Source: Gautieria morchelliformis (taxonomy: Eukaryota; Basidiomycota; Agaricomycetes; Gomphales; Gomphaceae). Taken from it: a stretch of DNA of 64,000 nt. The notes beneath the pieces are model-generated. The model was given only the letters and a program-made list of their open reading frames with translations. It was not told the origin of the DNA and ran no database searches. Position numbers and translations under genes: made by a program. The DNA is taken from positions 119,006-183,005 of the forward strand of contig WHVA01000204.1 in NCBI GenBank assembly GCA_015179125.1, written 5' to 3'. Of this stretch, positions 53,930 to 64,000 are shown one piece after another (the stretch's first letter is position 1; each line of letters starts with the position of its first letter).

Positions 53930-54850
53930 AGCGGTTGTTGGGGGGCTGTCTTTGGCGGGAATGGTATGCGGACAAGCTAAAGTGATGGAAGGGCCACTGA
54001 GTGTCAGTGATTCTTCGGAGCTCACTAGCTAAGCTCAACCAGCTAAGTGGTAAGCAACGTTGTTCTGCTCCAGATGCGAGTCCGCATGGTCAAGGCGCTG
54101 AACACTTCAAGTAATGCAGGGTGAACGCACGCCCGTCGACCACAGGTATGACATTATGGCACCATCGTACCTGACATCCACCACCCTCGCACATGCGCCC
54201 TACGCACGACAATTGAGCCCAATGTTGCTTTCTTCCATCGGTATCATCCTACGGCTTGCTCGCAGCTTGTATGTTCCTCCACCGCTGCCTGCAATTCCCT
54301 CCACCCCCTGGAAGTCCCTATCAAGGACAGGACGTGACTGTGTGATGTCTTCGATTCAGGACTCCGCAGACCGTTGTGCGCGATGGACCGTCGGTCAGGA
54401 GAGGGTTTCATGTCTGATGTACTATCGTACTGTCGATGTCCCGCCTGCCCGTATGGTGCGTGTCTGTCAACGTCTCTGCCATGGAAGGTCAGCACCATGA
54501 ATGTTCTTCATATACCATCATTACAACCTCGCACAGATCAAGACACAGGTTCACTTCAGGATACCGACCCTTACATAATTCACCGGTGCGTACCTAACAG
54601 TTCTACCGCCACGTGTGATGAGTCGCAACCGAATCGAAGGTAAGTGCGGCACCGCGCGCTGCCGGGTGCGGAGAATAGAAACAAGGGATTCGAAGATCGA
54701 AGCAGGCGCGCGCTTCTCACGATAAGTGCTTGCTTCAGGGCTTCTGCTTCCCAAATTGATGCGTGCCTTGTCGCGTTGCCAGCGAAGCGGCCTGCGCGCT
54801 TGACGTGAATCGACCCAAAATGGGTATATCATCAATACATCTGATCCACG
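53930..54850. repeat. Repeat blocks Y and X, further copy
   Basis: Similar in order to 31960-33480 and 44590-45440 but more diverged. It includes GAATGGTATGCGGACAAGCT, GTAAGCAACGTTGTTCTGCTCC and the CCTTACATAATTCACCGG end. Confidence 0.75.
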
Positions 54851-55369
54851 GTCGATCGATCACTTCGATCACGATTGTGATATGAACTGCGCCACCTCCT
54901 GGCACGGGTCCAACACGAGCGAGTTGATCGAGCGGGGCTCTTCATGGGAAATGAGCGTGGGGAAGCAGTGACGTTTTGGACACGTGCCAGGAGTTGCCAC
55001 GGTACTGCGAGGCATAGCCCGTGCGCGCCAGGCACCCACATTCGCCACCACACTCTCGGACACGGGAGAAAGTACAATGGCAGGCTTGTTTGAGGCGCGA
55101 GAAGGGTGTATATGTAAGTATCGCGCAGCGCGCAGAGGAGGACCGAGGCCGAGGTGCAGGAGTGGAACAGATATGGAGTATTCGGATTTAGCCCCGGGCA
55201 CAGGGGCTTTGGTCTAGTGTGCGCGAGCGGGTACTGCGGCGCGATCGGTCTATTTATATGCACAACCGCCGTTCTGTCTGCTCTGCGTGTCCGAGGTTCT
55301 GCTGCGTCCACCCACGAGTGACGACGGTTTCTCCCACGACCCACGTGACCCACACACGGCGTCCCGGTG
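54850..55369. other. No gene recognised
   Basis: GC-rich. Overlapping minus-strand frames (55201-54869 and 55353-54832) have no recognisable motif and are not called. Confidence 0.35.
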
Positions 55370-55740
55370 AATTCCGGCGTGCATGACGGCCACGTGTCCC
55401 AAGCTCTGTTCGTTCGGCTTCGGGTTCCTGGCTACATGTTATGTAACTTCCTTGCTTCTTCTCTTCTCTCGGTAACCCGCTGCCCCTGTCGTGCTTCTGT
55501 CGTCAATCGGAATTGGTGGGTGCTTCCATTGCTTGCTTCTGCTGCTTCTGTCGTTTCTATGCGCCAGTATACATAGCTCCGGCCCTGACTTGCTAGTTTA
55601 CGGCGCAGCCTTTTCGTGTGCGCACTTTGAGGAGTGTGGAGACGCTTCTGTTCTAGATTGTTCTCGCCATCTTCCATCCTTTTATATTTTCAGTTTTAAT
55701 TTTTTTGCTCCTCTCCACGCACAAGCTCATCCTTCTACGC
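55370..55740 (+). repeat. Dispersed repeat block P, copy 4 (partial)
   Basis: Matches 5320-5700 from GTGAATTC...GCATGACGGCCACGTG onward. The right part is lost. Confidence 0.75.
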
Positions 55741-57400
55741 CAGGTACCGCTCTGTGCCGCCGATCACAGGTAGGATATAATACCTCCATCCACCGAATAC
55801 CAATATTACTTACGGGGCGTATACGTTACAGGTATGGTGGTCCTTCTATCGGCACCTCTCTCGTCAGTGCCTCGGGTGCACTTAACCTGCCAATGGTGCC
55901 CCACAAGGGGACTATTTCAGATGTCCCACCACGCTTGTACCGCGGCTGCTGCCATGGGGCTCTCCTGACTTGCATCTGATTCTTCAGCCATAGGTCTCAT
56001 GGAGTTGTTTGGGTCTCCCTTCCGGAAAAATATCAGTATTCTTGTCAGCTTGGCTGCCGGTGTATTGTGGCAGGTGCAACTGGCCACATTAAGGCCGCGC
56101 CCGCGATTACCTTCCTGTGGTACGCCGCGTCTAATTACTGTAAAGTCTGGATCTGCAAAGCTGTCCTGCGAAAACGACAAGGGTCCATACATTTAAGAGT
56201 GGAGTCTGGCTCCCGCCATTCTCCAAAGTCAGTGGTTTTTTGCTGACATCTTAATTACTCTGCAGTTTCTGCGGGACAGTGCTTGCTGTGTAAGTAAATT
56301 AGCAGCGTTTCCCGTGCCTGTGCCGCGCGCCCGCCCGCCGGCGCGCACGGCGCCCCGTTTCCCCTCGCGGTCTCGCTGCTCGATGCTAGATGACATGCCC
56401 GTGGCGCGCGCTGCATGAAGATCCTTGATTGCACGGTGACGGCGTCGAAAGGTCCTTTGCCACAAGAAATGGTATCCGCTGAAGCAAGCGAGGTGTCAAG
56501 TAGATGTAGGGGATGTGGAGCATGTGCGTGCCAGCGCGTTGTCATCCTCCACGAGTCATACTGAATAAAGGTAAAGTGCTTTATCTGCAAGCGCTCGAGG
56601 TCGGCTTCATCCTCATCATCCGAAATGCTAGACAAGCTAGATAAACAGGGAGGGTGTTCGTCACGGGCCACATGTTGAGGAATGGACTTCGATTCCCGGT
56701 CGCTGTTATTAGGCGAAAGATATATAGTACATGGATGGAAGGAAACGCTGGACCATTCCGAGTCGATTCTTCAGAGGAGATTAGGTTAATAGGGGGATGC
56801 TTTCGTTTTCTCGCGTTTTTTGTTTTGGCGTCGAAGAGAGAGCTATTGGACACTGGGAGCACGGACACTACATGATCTCATGTGACATTGTCAACAAACT
56901 GCAGAGTGCAGACCCGGGTAATCGGCAGCATCCGGCGGCTACAGATCTGTCTCACAAGGCATTCTGCCAGCAAGCAGAGGACGCACAGCTCAATTTTGTC
57001 CGTATTTTCCATATCAAAAAGGGCTATGACCTGACAACTGCCGCACATAATTTCTGAACGAGGTCCCACGACTCCAACAGGCGTTATGTCCCACCGGACT
57101 GATAGTTTCCATTACTGGAGTCATAGCTGGGAGCATCACTACGTCAAGCTTCAAGAACACATGTGACCTGGCGCATGCGTCAAGCACAGCAGAGGCACCG
57201 GACATGATGTCAGGGACGTCGCACTCGACCGCGCTGTTCCACCTCGAGGCGACACCCGCGGCGTGCCCCACGATTGCACACGCCTCATTGGGCCCCCCTC
57301 TCCTTGTGTCCACCCCCCTCGGGTGCATGCCAGCCGTGTCCCCCGCACCGGAGATGGCAGAGCAGACGCACGCGGGGCGGCTCCCCCATTCTGCACGACG
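55741..57400. other. No gene assigned
   Basis: Minus-strand pieces such as LSSLSSISDDEDEADLERLQ (about 56640-56580) look coding but could not be linked to a family or to a complete gene. Confidence 0.3.
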
Positions 57401-57439
57401 ATGACTCAGAGTGGCGCTTCTCCTCCACCCCATCACCAC

Positions 57440-59240
57440 CATCGTCTTCGAGCAGGCCAAAGCATGCTCCCAGGAACCATCGCTCACGCTGGCAAACCCC
57501 GCGGCCACGACGCTCCATGAGGGGGACCCCTTCCGCCTCACCCTCATGACGCTCGCAAAGGCGCTCTACACGCACGCGTGCGTGACCCCCGCTCGTGCGC
57601 TTCCCCATGTGCGTGGTGGCGGTGCGCTGTAGGATGGGCGAAGCCGAGCGGATGATCGAACTTGTACGGAACGAGCTGCGCATGGCAGCGATTCTCGTCG
57701 CGCAGAAGTAGATCATCAGCATCCGGCATGCACATGCCCCCGGCGTCGCCCCTGGAGCCATGAAGTGCCGTCCGGCGGCAAGGGCAAAACACACGTGGAC
57801 AGACCTAGCCCTCCCGTGCCAGTCCCCGCGCGCGCATCTCACGCACTCCACCTCCCCGTGCTCAAGCGGCTCGCCACGTCCTCCCACGGCCCCGAGGACG
57901 AGGCCGCGAACATGTACCCCACGTCCACAAGCTGCATCGGGTGCGTGTTGCGTGTCCGACGTCCCACATCCCGCATTTAAATTCCTCATCTTTAACCTCG
58001 ATTCTTTACGCACTCGCGCTGACGCGGCCCGCTTTCATGCAGGCATACTCCTGGAATTCTACGGGCCAGTGCCTGCCCGCTCACCCGCGCCCGTCCTCGC
58101 CGCCCCTGCCCCCCGCCCCTCCCCCGCACCCACCCCGGCCGTCTTTTCCCCGGCGCCCCCACACCGCCTACCCTCGCCTCTGCCTGCGCCCCACCCCCTC
58201 CGGCTCCTCCTTCGACCTCTCCACCACCATCCCTGCCTCAATCCACGTCCGCTGTCTGCGACCAAGGTCAACCCACTCATGTCATCCCCCCTGTCCCCGC
58301 CCGCTCTGTCTCCGTCTCCGCCGGCGTGCTGGGCATGGTGCGCTTCGCGCCGCGATGCACAGGGTCGTTCTCCCTTGTGATCGCGGCGCTCACACAGCCG
58401 TAGACCATGATGGACGTGCTGCGGAAGCGCGGACGCTGTGCATGGGACAGCACGACGCCCCGGCCGAGCATGAACCCTTCCATGCGTGTGCCCGCATGGG
58501 TCATGCCCGCGCTGAGCATATGAAGGAGCGCTGCACCCGCAGATGGAGCGGGGCGGGCGTGATGCGTAGTCTGAGGTCCGAGTACATGTAGCACGAGCCG
58601 TGGCGCACGGTTAGTGCACAGATATTCCCCTTCGCATAGAATATTTTCAGCATTGAGAACATACTGACGCTTGGTTCTTCCAATTACAACGACGGTAGCG
58701 ATTATTTACACAGACTATACTACAGCCTGTGCCGAGTCACTCACCCTTCGCTTCTTCTCGCATCATCTCCTCGTCACTCCCTTCGTGCTCTCTTCTCCGT
58801 GCCCATTTATTCCTTCCAGGTACAGTAGCTCAGTAAGCGTTGTGTTGGCGGACATGTGGGTAAGATAGGGTGTAAATACACAGAAAAACGAAGCCTGTCT
58901 TGTGATTGAGCAGTTTCATAGTGAACCCAAAGTACTAATTTCAATCTCACCTGAGTCCCACTTCCAAATTACCATCAGCATGCGACTGATGAGCTGAAGA
59001 CCGGTCGGCGGCCATGCAAACATGCAAAGCCGGCCTCGGCACCAGGACGGGTTGCCTTATTGGGAAGTTGAGCGTACGCAGGAGAACCACCTATTGTCTG
59101 TGAGCAAGGTGGTCACCACGCTTGATGCAGCCGCAGCCCACTGCAACCCCGCCATCCACAAAGTCCTGATACGCGTTCGCGTCTATCTGCGCTGCGGCTT
59201 AAGGTACGGCAGCGCAGGGCTCTCCCTTATCTCATACATG
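57440..59240 (+). repeat. Diverged duplication, copy 1 (partner 63200-64000)
   Basis: The partner matches 57440-57700, skips to about 58620, and then matches to about 59000 and again at 59180-59240. Landmarks are CGACGCTCGCAAA, GGTTCTTCCAATTACAACG and TCTGCGCTGCGGCTTAAGG. It includes a C/G-rich, proline-coding stretch (57750-58500) absent from the partner. The gene it derives from is not recognised; VRNELRMAAILVAQK at about 57665-57710 is the most protein-like part. Confidence 0.7.
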
Positions 59241-59780
59241 GCTGATGCAGCGATGGCACCCGTCCCAGTGCTGCTCGTACTATCTCCCGAGGCGGTTCGG
59301 TGCAGCACACGTTGCGACACGGGCGTGCTCTTGGCCAAAATCGACCTGTCCGCGGAGTCTGCGCGGTTTTGGAAGCACATTCTTGTCACCCCTGTGAGTA
59401 GGTGTCAGCAATTATCTGGTGTGCGTGGAGAGGAGCAAGAATTAAAAATAAAAATACAAAAGAATGGAAGACGGTGAAAATAGCAGAATATAAACGTCTC
59501 CACAGTCGTCCTCCACGGAATGCGCACACGAGTTGCGCCATACAGCAAGCGGGGACCGGAGCTATAACCGCCGCACGGAACGACGGAAGCAGCCGAAAAG
59601 GCAGTCAATCGAAACATCCAGCGCCAAACTCCAATTGGCAACAGAAAGGGAAGTTGCCAAGATCGGGAGGAAGAAGCGCAAGAAGAGTAAGTATATAGTC
59701 AGGAACCCGAAGCCAGGAACCTGAAGCCGAAGGAACCCGCTGGGGACTCGTGGCACCACGTGCACAATTCATCTCTCAAG
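59240..59780 (-). repeat. Dispersed repeat block P, copy 5
   Basis: The reverse complement of about 5340-5760, with the shared GTGAGTAGGTGTCAGCAATTATCT edge also seen at 29960. Confidence 0.75.
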
Positions 59781-60690
59781 CGCCGGATGAGTCATGTGGG
59801 AGAAACCGTCGTCATCCAGAACAAGGGCCAGCACAACGTCGTACGAGTCTGCATAGCGCATCAGGCCACCTCATTGACACAACACTGCCCACGCCCATCA
59901 ACTACACGCTACGCAGCACGTAGACAGACAGGATAGTGGGCGCGCGGGCGCGGGGGGTAGAGGGCCGACGCACAGGCAAGAAGACGGGGAATGGCTCCAA
60001 TGGAATGCAAAGGTGAGTGGGTCAGACCATGTCGCGCATGGTTAAGGTGACGACAGAACAAAACAGCGCAGAGTAGGCCACGTACACAACGGCCGTTCAA
60101 GCAGCGCGCCACCAAGCGCCCTGACCTGAATGGTATGCAGGCATCTCGAAGGCAACAAACAGGGGCCCCAATGAAACAACACGCACGGCAAAGCACGAAG
60201 CCGCTCCCGTGCGCACGCTGCCACGATGAACCCCGCGCAAAAAACACTACACCAATCCCACTCGCGAGGGCCTCGCCAAGAAAGACAAGGGTGTAAGGCA
60301 ACAGGAGCGGCGCACCCTAATGCAGATAAAATAGCGGGTAATAATTTTATAAGGGTTGGTTAACTAAACTCTGCTTCTATTAGAGAGACACGCTCCATGG
60401 AGTGCAAGGGCGACAGCTGCCGAATAAGCTCGTTGAGCGGCTCAACAAATCCCCGCACAAGCAACCGCACCCCGGCCCCGCAGGGCCACAAAAATGCATC
60501 CCCACTGGCCGCCCATGTGGATACCACCCCCGCCATCCGTGCGAGACAGGCAGAGAGGTCCGAGACAGATATAGAGACAGAGACGCAGAACCATCCGTAG
60601 CGGGTGCATGGCAAGACTCGAATCCTGCCTTGAACCAGACGTACTGATCGAATCTAGCGTTCACCCTGAATCCACTGCCAAGCCACCCGT
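59781..60690. other. No gene recognised
   Basis: GC-rich. Overlapping ORFs on both strands, none with motifs. Confidence 0.35.
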
Positions 60691-60692
60691 TT

Positions 60693-61727
60693 TTAGACGG
60701 TCGGATCACCCAGTGGAAGAACCCATCTGACGAAAGGAGTAATGACATAGCCATCGCAGAGCGGGTGCGGGCATGATCCCCTGCCTCCTCCCCAGCACCC
60801 GCCTCGGGGCGCGCCGTGGGGTATACGGAGCAGGCGCCAGACGGCAGCACAGGCGCGGAGTGGAGCCGCCAGCGAGATTATCGGCCGCAGCACCGCTTTG
60901 ATGACCACACCCTTACTATAGTTTGACAAACACGCAAATTGTTGGTGTTTTAGGCTGGGACTGCTGACCGTTGTGGAGAGCGCCCGGTCAAAGTGACGGC
61001 GGCGGACCCAGGAGGTGCCGTGGTGATGGAGCGGTCGGCGAAGGAGAGACACGGACGGGGTCTTTAAAAGTGGGTTCGGTGCCGTTTTGTGGAAGCAGCA
61101 GCGCTGCGGCAGTTCGTTTTTTGGCGCTGATCCCGGGCTCGTCGTCTGCACGGCCCCGAGGGAATCGGTACCGTCCTTATTCCCCCATGGAGTGCTTTTA
61201 TACCCCAGACCGTGCTGTATTCCATTCAGTGTGTGTGTGTGACGTTGCGCGGGATCCTGCGGCCGGTTCAGGGTCTGAGCCCGCATCTCCCGGACATGTG
61301 CGTTCTCATTCAGGCTGGAGCCCATGCCTGAGGCGGACACGTGGGCACGTGATTCAGAAGCGTGTGGGCTGGAGCCTCGTGGAGCCGGAGGCGTGTGTGA
61401 GAGTGGGGCGCGCGACCGCGTGGATACGATGGGCAGACTCGGCCCTGGTGCGGTCTTGACGGACGCCGTGTCTAGGTCCATGTCCCCGTCCGTGTTGGCT
61501 CGGAGGGCGAGGTCGAGGCCGCGGGCGGGCACATACGTAAGGTGCGCGGGACATCTGTCGGCATGGCTCCCAGTAGAGGACGCGGGACCGTGCAGAATCC
61601 GTCGAGGAGAGGCTATGGTTCGGGGTATGGCCGTGCCGGCGTCGACGTAGGCAAGACAGGGCGGAACGTAGTCGCGAGCATCCTGTTTGGAGGAGGCTGG
61701 CGAGACGGCGGAATGGTCACGAATCAT
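60693..61727 (-). CDS. Hypothetical ORF, 344 codons
   Basis: Long uninterrupted frame starting MIRDHSAVSPASSKQDARDY, rich in Ser, Pro, Arg and Ala, with no recognisable domain, signal peptide or membrane segment. In GC-rich sequence such frames arise by chance, and long frames also exist on the opposite strand (60971-61459). The antisense part near 61500 is equally open. It is listed only because of its length. Confidence 0.2.
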   Translation of the reverse strand: MIRDHSAVSPASSKQDARDYVPPCLAYVDAGTAIPRTIASPRRILHGPASSTGSHADRCPAHLTYVPARGLDLALRANTDGDMDLDTASVKTAPGPSLPIVSTRSRAPLSHTPPAPRGSSPHASESRAHVSASGMGSSLNENAHVREMRAQTLNRPQDPAQRHTHTLNGIQHGLGYKSTPWGNKDGTDSLGAVQTTSPGSAPKNELPQRCCFHKTAPNPLLKTPSVSLLRRPLHHHGTSWVRRRHFDRALSTTVSSPSLKHQQFACLSNYSKGVVIKAVLRPIISLAAPLRACAAVWRLLRIPHGAPRGGCWGGGRGSCPHPLCDGYVITPFVRWVLPLGDPTV

Positions 61728-61913
61728 GGTCGGACTCTTGTTGATAGAACATGGTCACCAGGGCGGACATCAAAAGGGGGATTGAGCAGCGGGGTGGGGT
61801 GTGATACACGCATGAATAGGACAACGACAGGACGACGGTGACGAATGGGGATGAGTGAAAGGAAAAGTGAAAGGAAGGTCGTGTGAGAGGAAGGTAAACG
61901 GAGGGCGGGTGAA

Positions 61914-61991
61914 AGGAACAATCAAAGGAACAATCAAAGGAACAGTCAAAGGAACAGTCAAAGGAACAGTCAAAGGAACAGTCAAAGGAAA
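61914..61991. repeat. 12-bp minisatellite, about six units
   Basis: Tandem GGAACARTCAAA with the first two units carrying A and the rest G at the variable base. Confidence 0.95.
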
Positions 61992-62139
61992 GGTTGGGTC
62001 CAGTGGGCATAATAAGCACAGTTGAGCAAACAGGGAGCAGAGGAGCACATGCCGCGTTTGACCTGGTCTCACTCACAACCGAATTCGGTATTGACGGTTA
62101 ACGACGATTTACCGTGACGGCTCAAGGAAGGAATGGCAC

Positions 62140-62260
62140 CACCGATAGCCTCGCTCGAGCGGAGAGGGCGTGTGTGAGCTACCCTGTCGGGTGAGGAGTA
62201 TCGAAACGGATAACTGGGTGTGTATACAGGTAGGGGTGCGGGGACAGCGGCTCAGAGGTT
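62140..62260 (-). repeat. Fragment of repeat block W
   Basis: Matches about 9477-9600 (CACCACCGATAGCCTCGCTC...GTATCGAAACGGATA). Confidence 0.7.
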
Positions 62261-62369
62261 TCGTCCTCTTTCATCGTTCTTGCACGGCATTGTCTTACGT
62301 TTCATCGTCCCATGTCATTCTCTCACCCATGCGTCGGGCCTCGATATCGGCCCCCAGCACCGGCGGGGA

Positions 62370-62965
62370 TCTGTCGTCAATGAACAACCCGTGGCCTTTC
62401 AGCATGCGCATGTTGACGAAGGCGCTCTGGACGACTCAGAGTCGAGCAGTGGATCTGAGGGGTCAGCACCCGCGCAGACCAGTCTCACCCACGACATGGC
62501 TGGCTCACAAGGAGGACCGCAGGCCTCGTCGTCCGCCGTAGCCAAACTAAAGAAGGTAGTATCAGTGGCTATGACACCGATACGCCGAACGAGTCTCGCT
62601 CGCCGCAGTCCCCAGCCTCTCCCCCTTCATCTGAATCTGCCGCGCGCTTCTCCCCTTCCAAACTCTCACAAGCGTTGAATCAGAAACATGAGCAACCCAG
62701 TCAAGTACCAGTTCCAGTGTTATCTGGTCATCGTGGGACAAGTATGGCCTATTCCCAGCGATCTCTTACCTCGCAGAAATCACAGAATAGTATGCGAACC
62801 GTGACTGTAGCGCCTTCTGATACGGCGTCGGTCTATGCGCCATCCATAGACCGAGTCTCGTTACCAGATCCCGCAGCTGACGGTCGCATGGCTCAGATCT
62901 CTCCTGGAGACGGCCGAGCTTATTCCATACATAAATTGAGAATGACAAGGGATGGCTCACCTTAA
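62370..62965 (+). pseudogene. Ser-rich coding-like fragment, product not recognised
   Basis: An open stretch HVDEGALDDSESSSGSEGSA runs to AVAKLKK near 62555. There the sensible frame shifts by one base to GSISGYDTDTPNESRSPQSP and continues through KLSQALNQKHEQPSQVPVPV to the stop near 62963. Composition and punctuation look like a disordered segment of a regulatory protein. The single shift suggests decay. Confidence 0.35.
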
Positions 62966-62967
62966 AT

Positions 62968-63160
62968 TCCCGCTTGGCTTTGGCGATGTCCTCCCGCACA
63001 GACTCGACAGTTCCGACGTCGGTGGTCGCTTTTTTCCATTTCTTCTTCTTCAATTCTTCCTCGATAGCCTTGAGGTCTCTCTTTTCCCTTTGCAAGTGTC
63101 TGTCAAACGATTCGAGCCCATATCTGTGTTGGATAGCGCATTTACGGCAGATTGGCTGGA
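62968..63160 (-). pseudogene. Coiled-coil coding-like fragment, product not recognised
   Basis: The minus-strand stretch HRYGLESFDRHLQREKRDLK then AIEEELKKKKWKK and VREDIAKAKREFK ends at a GTGAGCC donor near 62962. It is heptad-like and lysine/glutamate-rich. It abuts the Ser-rich fragment tail to tail. Confidence 0.35.
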
Positions 63161-63199
63161 AGGCGCTGCGAGACTCTTCTCTTCGCCCTTGCTGCTGAC

Positions 63200-64000
63200 A
63201 CCGTCTTCGAGCAGGCCAAAGCGCGCCCCCAGAACCATTGCCCACGCTGGCAAACCCCACGCCTACGACGCCACATGAGGGGGACCCCTTCCTCCTCACC
63301 CTCACGACGCTCGCAAACGCGCTGACCAATGCACGTGTGCGTCCCCCCGCTCGTGCGCTTCCCCTTGTGCGTGGTGGCGGCGCGCTGTAGGATGGGCGAA
63401 GGCGAGCCGGTGATGAATTGTGAGGAACGAGCTGCGCATGGCGGCGGTTCTTGTCTGTGGTGCGTAGTCTGAGCACAAGGAGTATGAGCGGGGGCGCACG
63501 GTTGGCGCACAGATGTTCCCCTTCGCATAGACTCTTTTCAGCATTCAGAACATACTGACACTTGGTTCTTCCAATTACAACGGCGGTAGCGATTATTTAC
63601 ACAGACTCCACTACAGCCTGTGCCGAGCCACTCACCTTCGTTTCTTCTCGCATCATCTCCTCGTCGTTTCCTTCGCACTCGCTTCTCCTTGCCCATTTAT
63701 TTCTTCCGGGTACAGTAGCTCAGTAAGCTTGTATTGGCGGGGATGTGGGTGAGATAGAATGTAAATACACAGAAAAACGGAGCCTGTCTTGTGCTTGAGC
63801 AGTTTCATAGTGAACCCAAAGTACTAATTGCAATCTCACCATAGTCCCATTTCCGCATCAGCATCAGCAATGCTGATGCTGATGTGGAAATGGGACTATG
63901 CAGCCCCACTCCCGCCCCTACCCACAAGATCCTCATCCGCGTTCTCCTCTATCTGCGCTGCGGCTTAAGGTACGGCAGCGCAGGGCACTCCCTTGTCTCA
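63200..64000 (+). repeat. Diverged duplication, copy 2 (partner 57440-59240)
   Basis: Shorter partner of 57440-59240; continues past the window edge. It differs by the palindrome at 63840-63900. Confidence 0.75.
63840..63900. repeat. Near-perfect 61-bp palindrome (30-bp arms, 1-nt centre)
   Basis: Left arm 63840-63869 (CATAGTCCCATTTCCGCATC...), centre A at 63870, right arm 63871-63900 matching at 29 of 30. The duplicate at about 58958-58990 has no such arms. Confidence 0.95.

Noticed and set aside
57750..58500. Proline-rich ORFs on both strands
   Set aside because: C/G-rich sequence gives open frames on most strands; no conserved motif and no support from the partner copy.
61717..62076. ORF with repeated SFDC units on the minus strand
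   Set aside because: It is the translation of a 12-bp minisatellite.

Overview
The window comes from a filamentous basidiomycete, almost certainly an agaricomycete mushroom. The evidence is the short (about 45-75 nt) GT-AG introns, a DUF6532 gene, a Plavaka-type transposon N-terminus, chromodomain Ty3/Gypsy elements, a copia element primed by the 5' half of initiator-Met tRNA, a PIF/Harbinger element with TAA target duplication, and a C2/Goodbye/NACHT relic. No tRNA, rRNA or CRISPR was seen. Most of the 64 kb is nested transposable elements (TEs) and duplicated non-coding blocks; only a few host genes look alive.

Layout. 1-4623: a family-17 glycosyltransferase gene on the minus strand whose second intron holds a complete PIF/Harbinger element (167-3727). 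The element's own Myb/SANT gene was later hit by a copia LTR, now solo. 5085-10660: dispersed repeat blocks (called P, X, Y, Z and W here) around a truncated NLR-like (C2/Goodbye/NACHT) gene fragment. 10953-24170: TE inside TE. A degenerate Gypsy is interrupted by a copia element, whose reading frame resumes about 8.7 kb later. The interval holds a near-intact 6.2-kb Gypsy element (two LTR differences, TSD GTTAG, 1286-codon pol frame). 24595-25534: a glutathione transferase-like gene with one apparent frameshift.

25.99-34.4 kb and 40.885-45.44 kb are two direct copies of a compound segment. It carries a decayed 3' end of an ER Hsp70 (BiP/KAR2) gene ending in HDEL, and a two-exon gene for a 48-residue secreted-type peptide. 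A third, inverted peptide copy lies at 45.58-45.76 kb. Between the two segments are a Gypsy LTR plus gag fragment, an irregular satellite with a 126-bp solo LTR, a DUF6532 gene and a Plavaka fragment ending at a perfect 63-bp palindrome.

46.1-49.25 kb is a P repeat split by a 1.8-kb Mutator-like element (9-bp TSD), itself carrying a 467-bp hAT-type MITE (8-bp TSD). 50.26-52.68 kb is a multi-exon basidiomycete-type gene of unknown function. 53.28-53.76 kb is a WDR24/RTC1 fragment. From 53.9 kb to the end are more repeat copies, a diverged tandem duplication (57.4-59.2 versus 63.2-64.0 kb), a minisatellite and unassigned coding-like fragments.

There is no operon-like pathway here. What links the features is repeated TE insertion and segmental duplication that captured and broke host-gene pieces. 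The live candidates are GT17, DUF6532, the 50-kb gene, possibly GST, and the small peptide genes.
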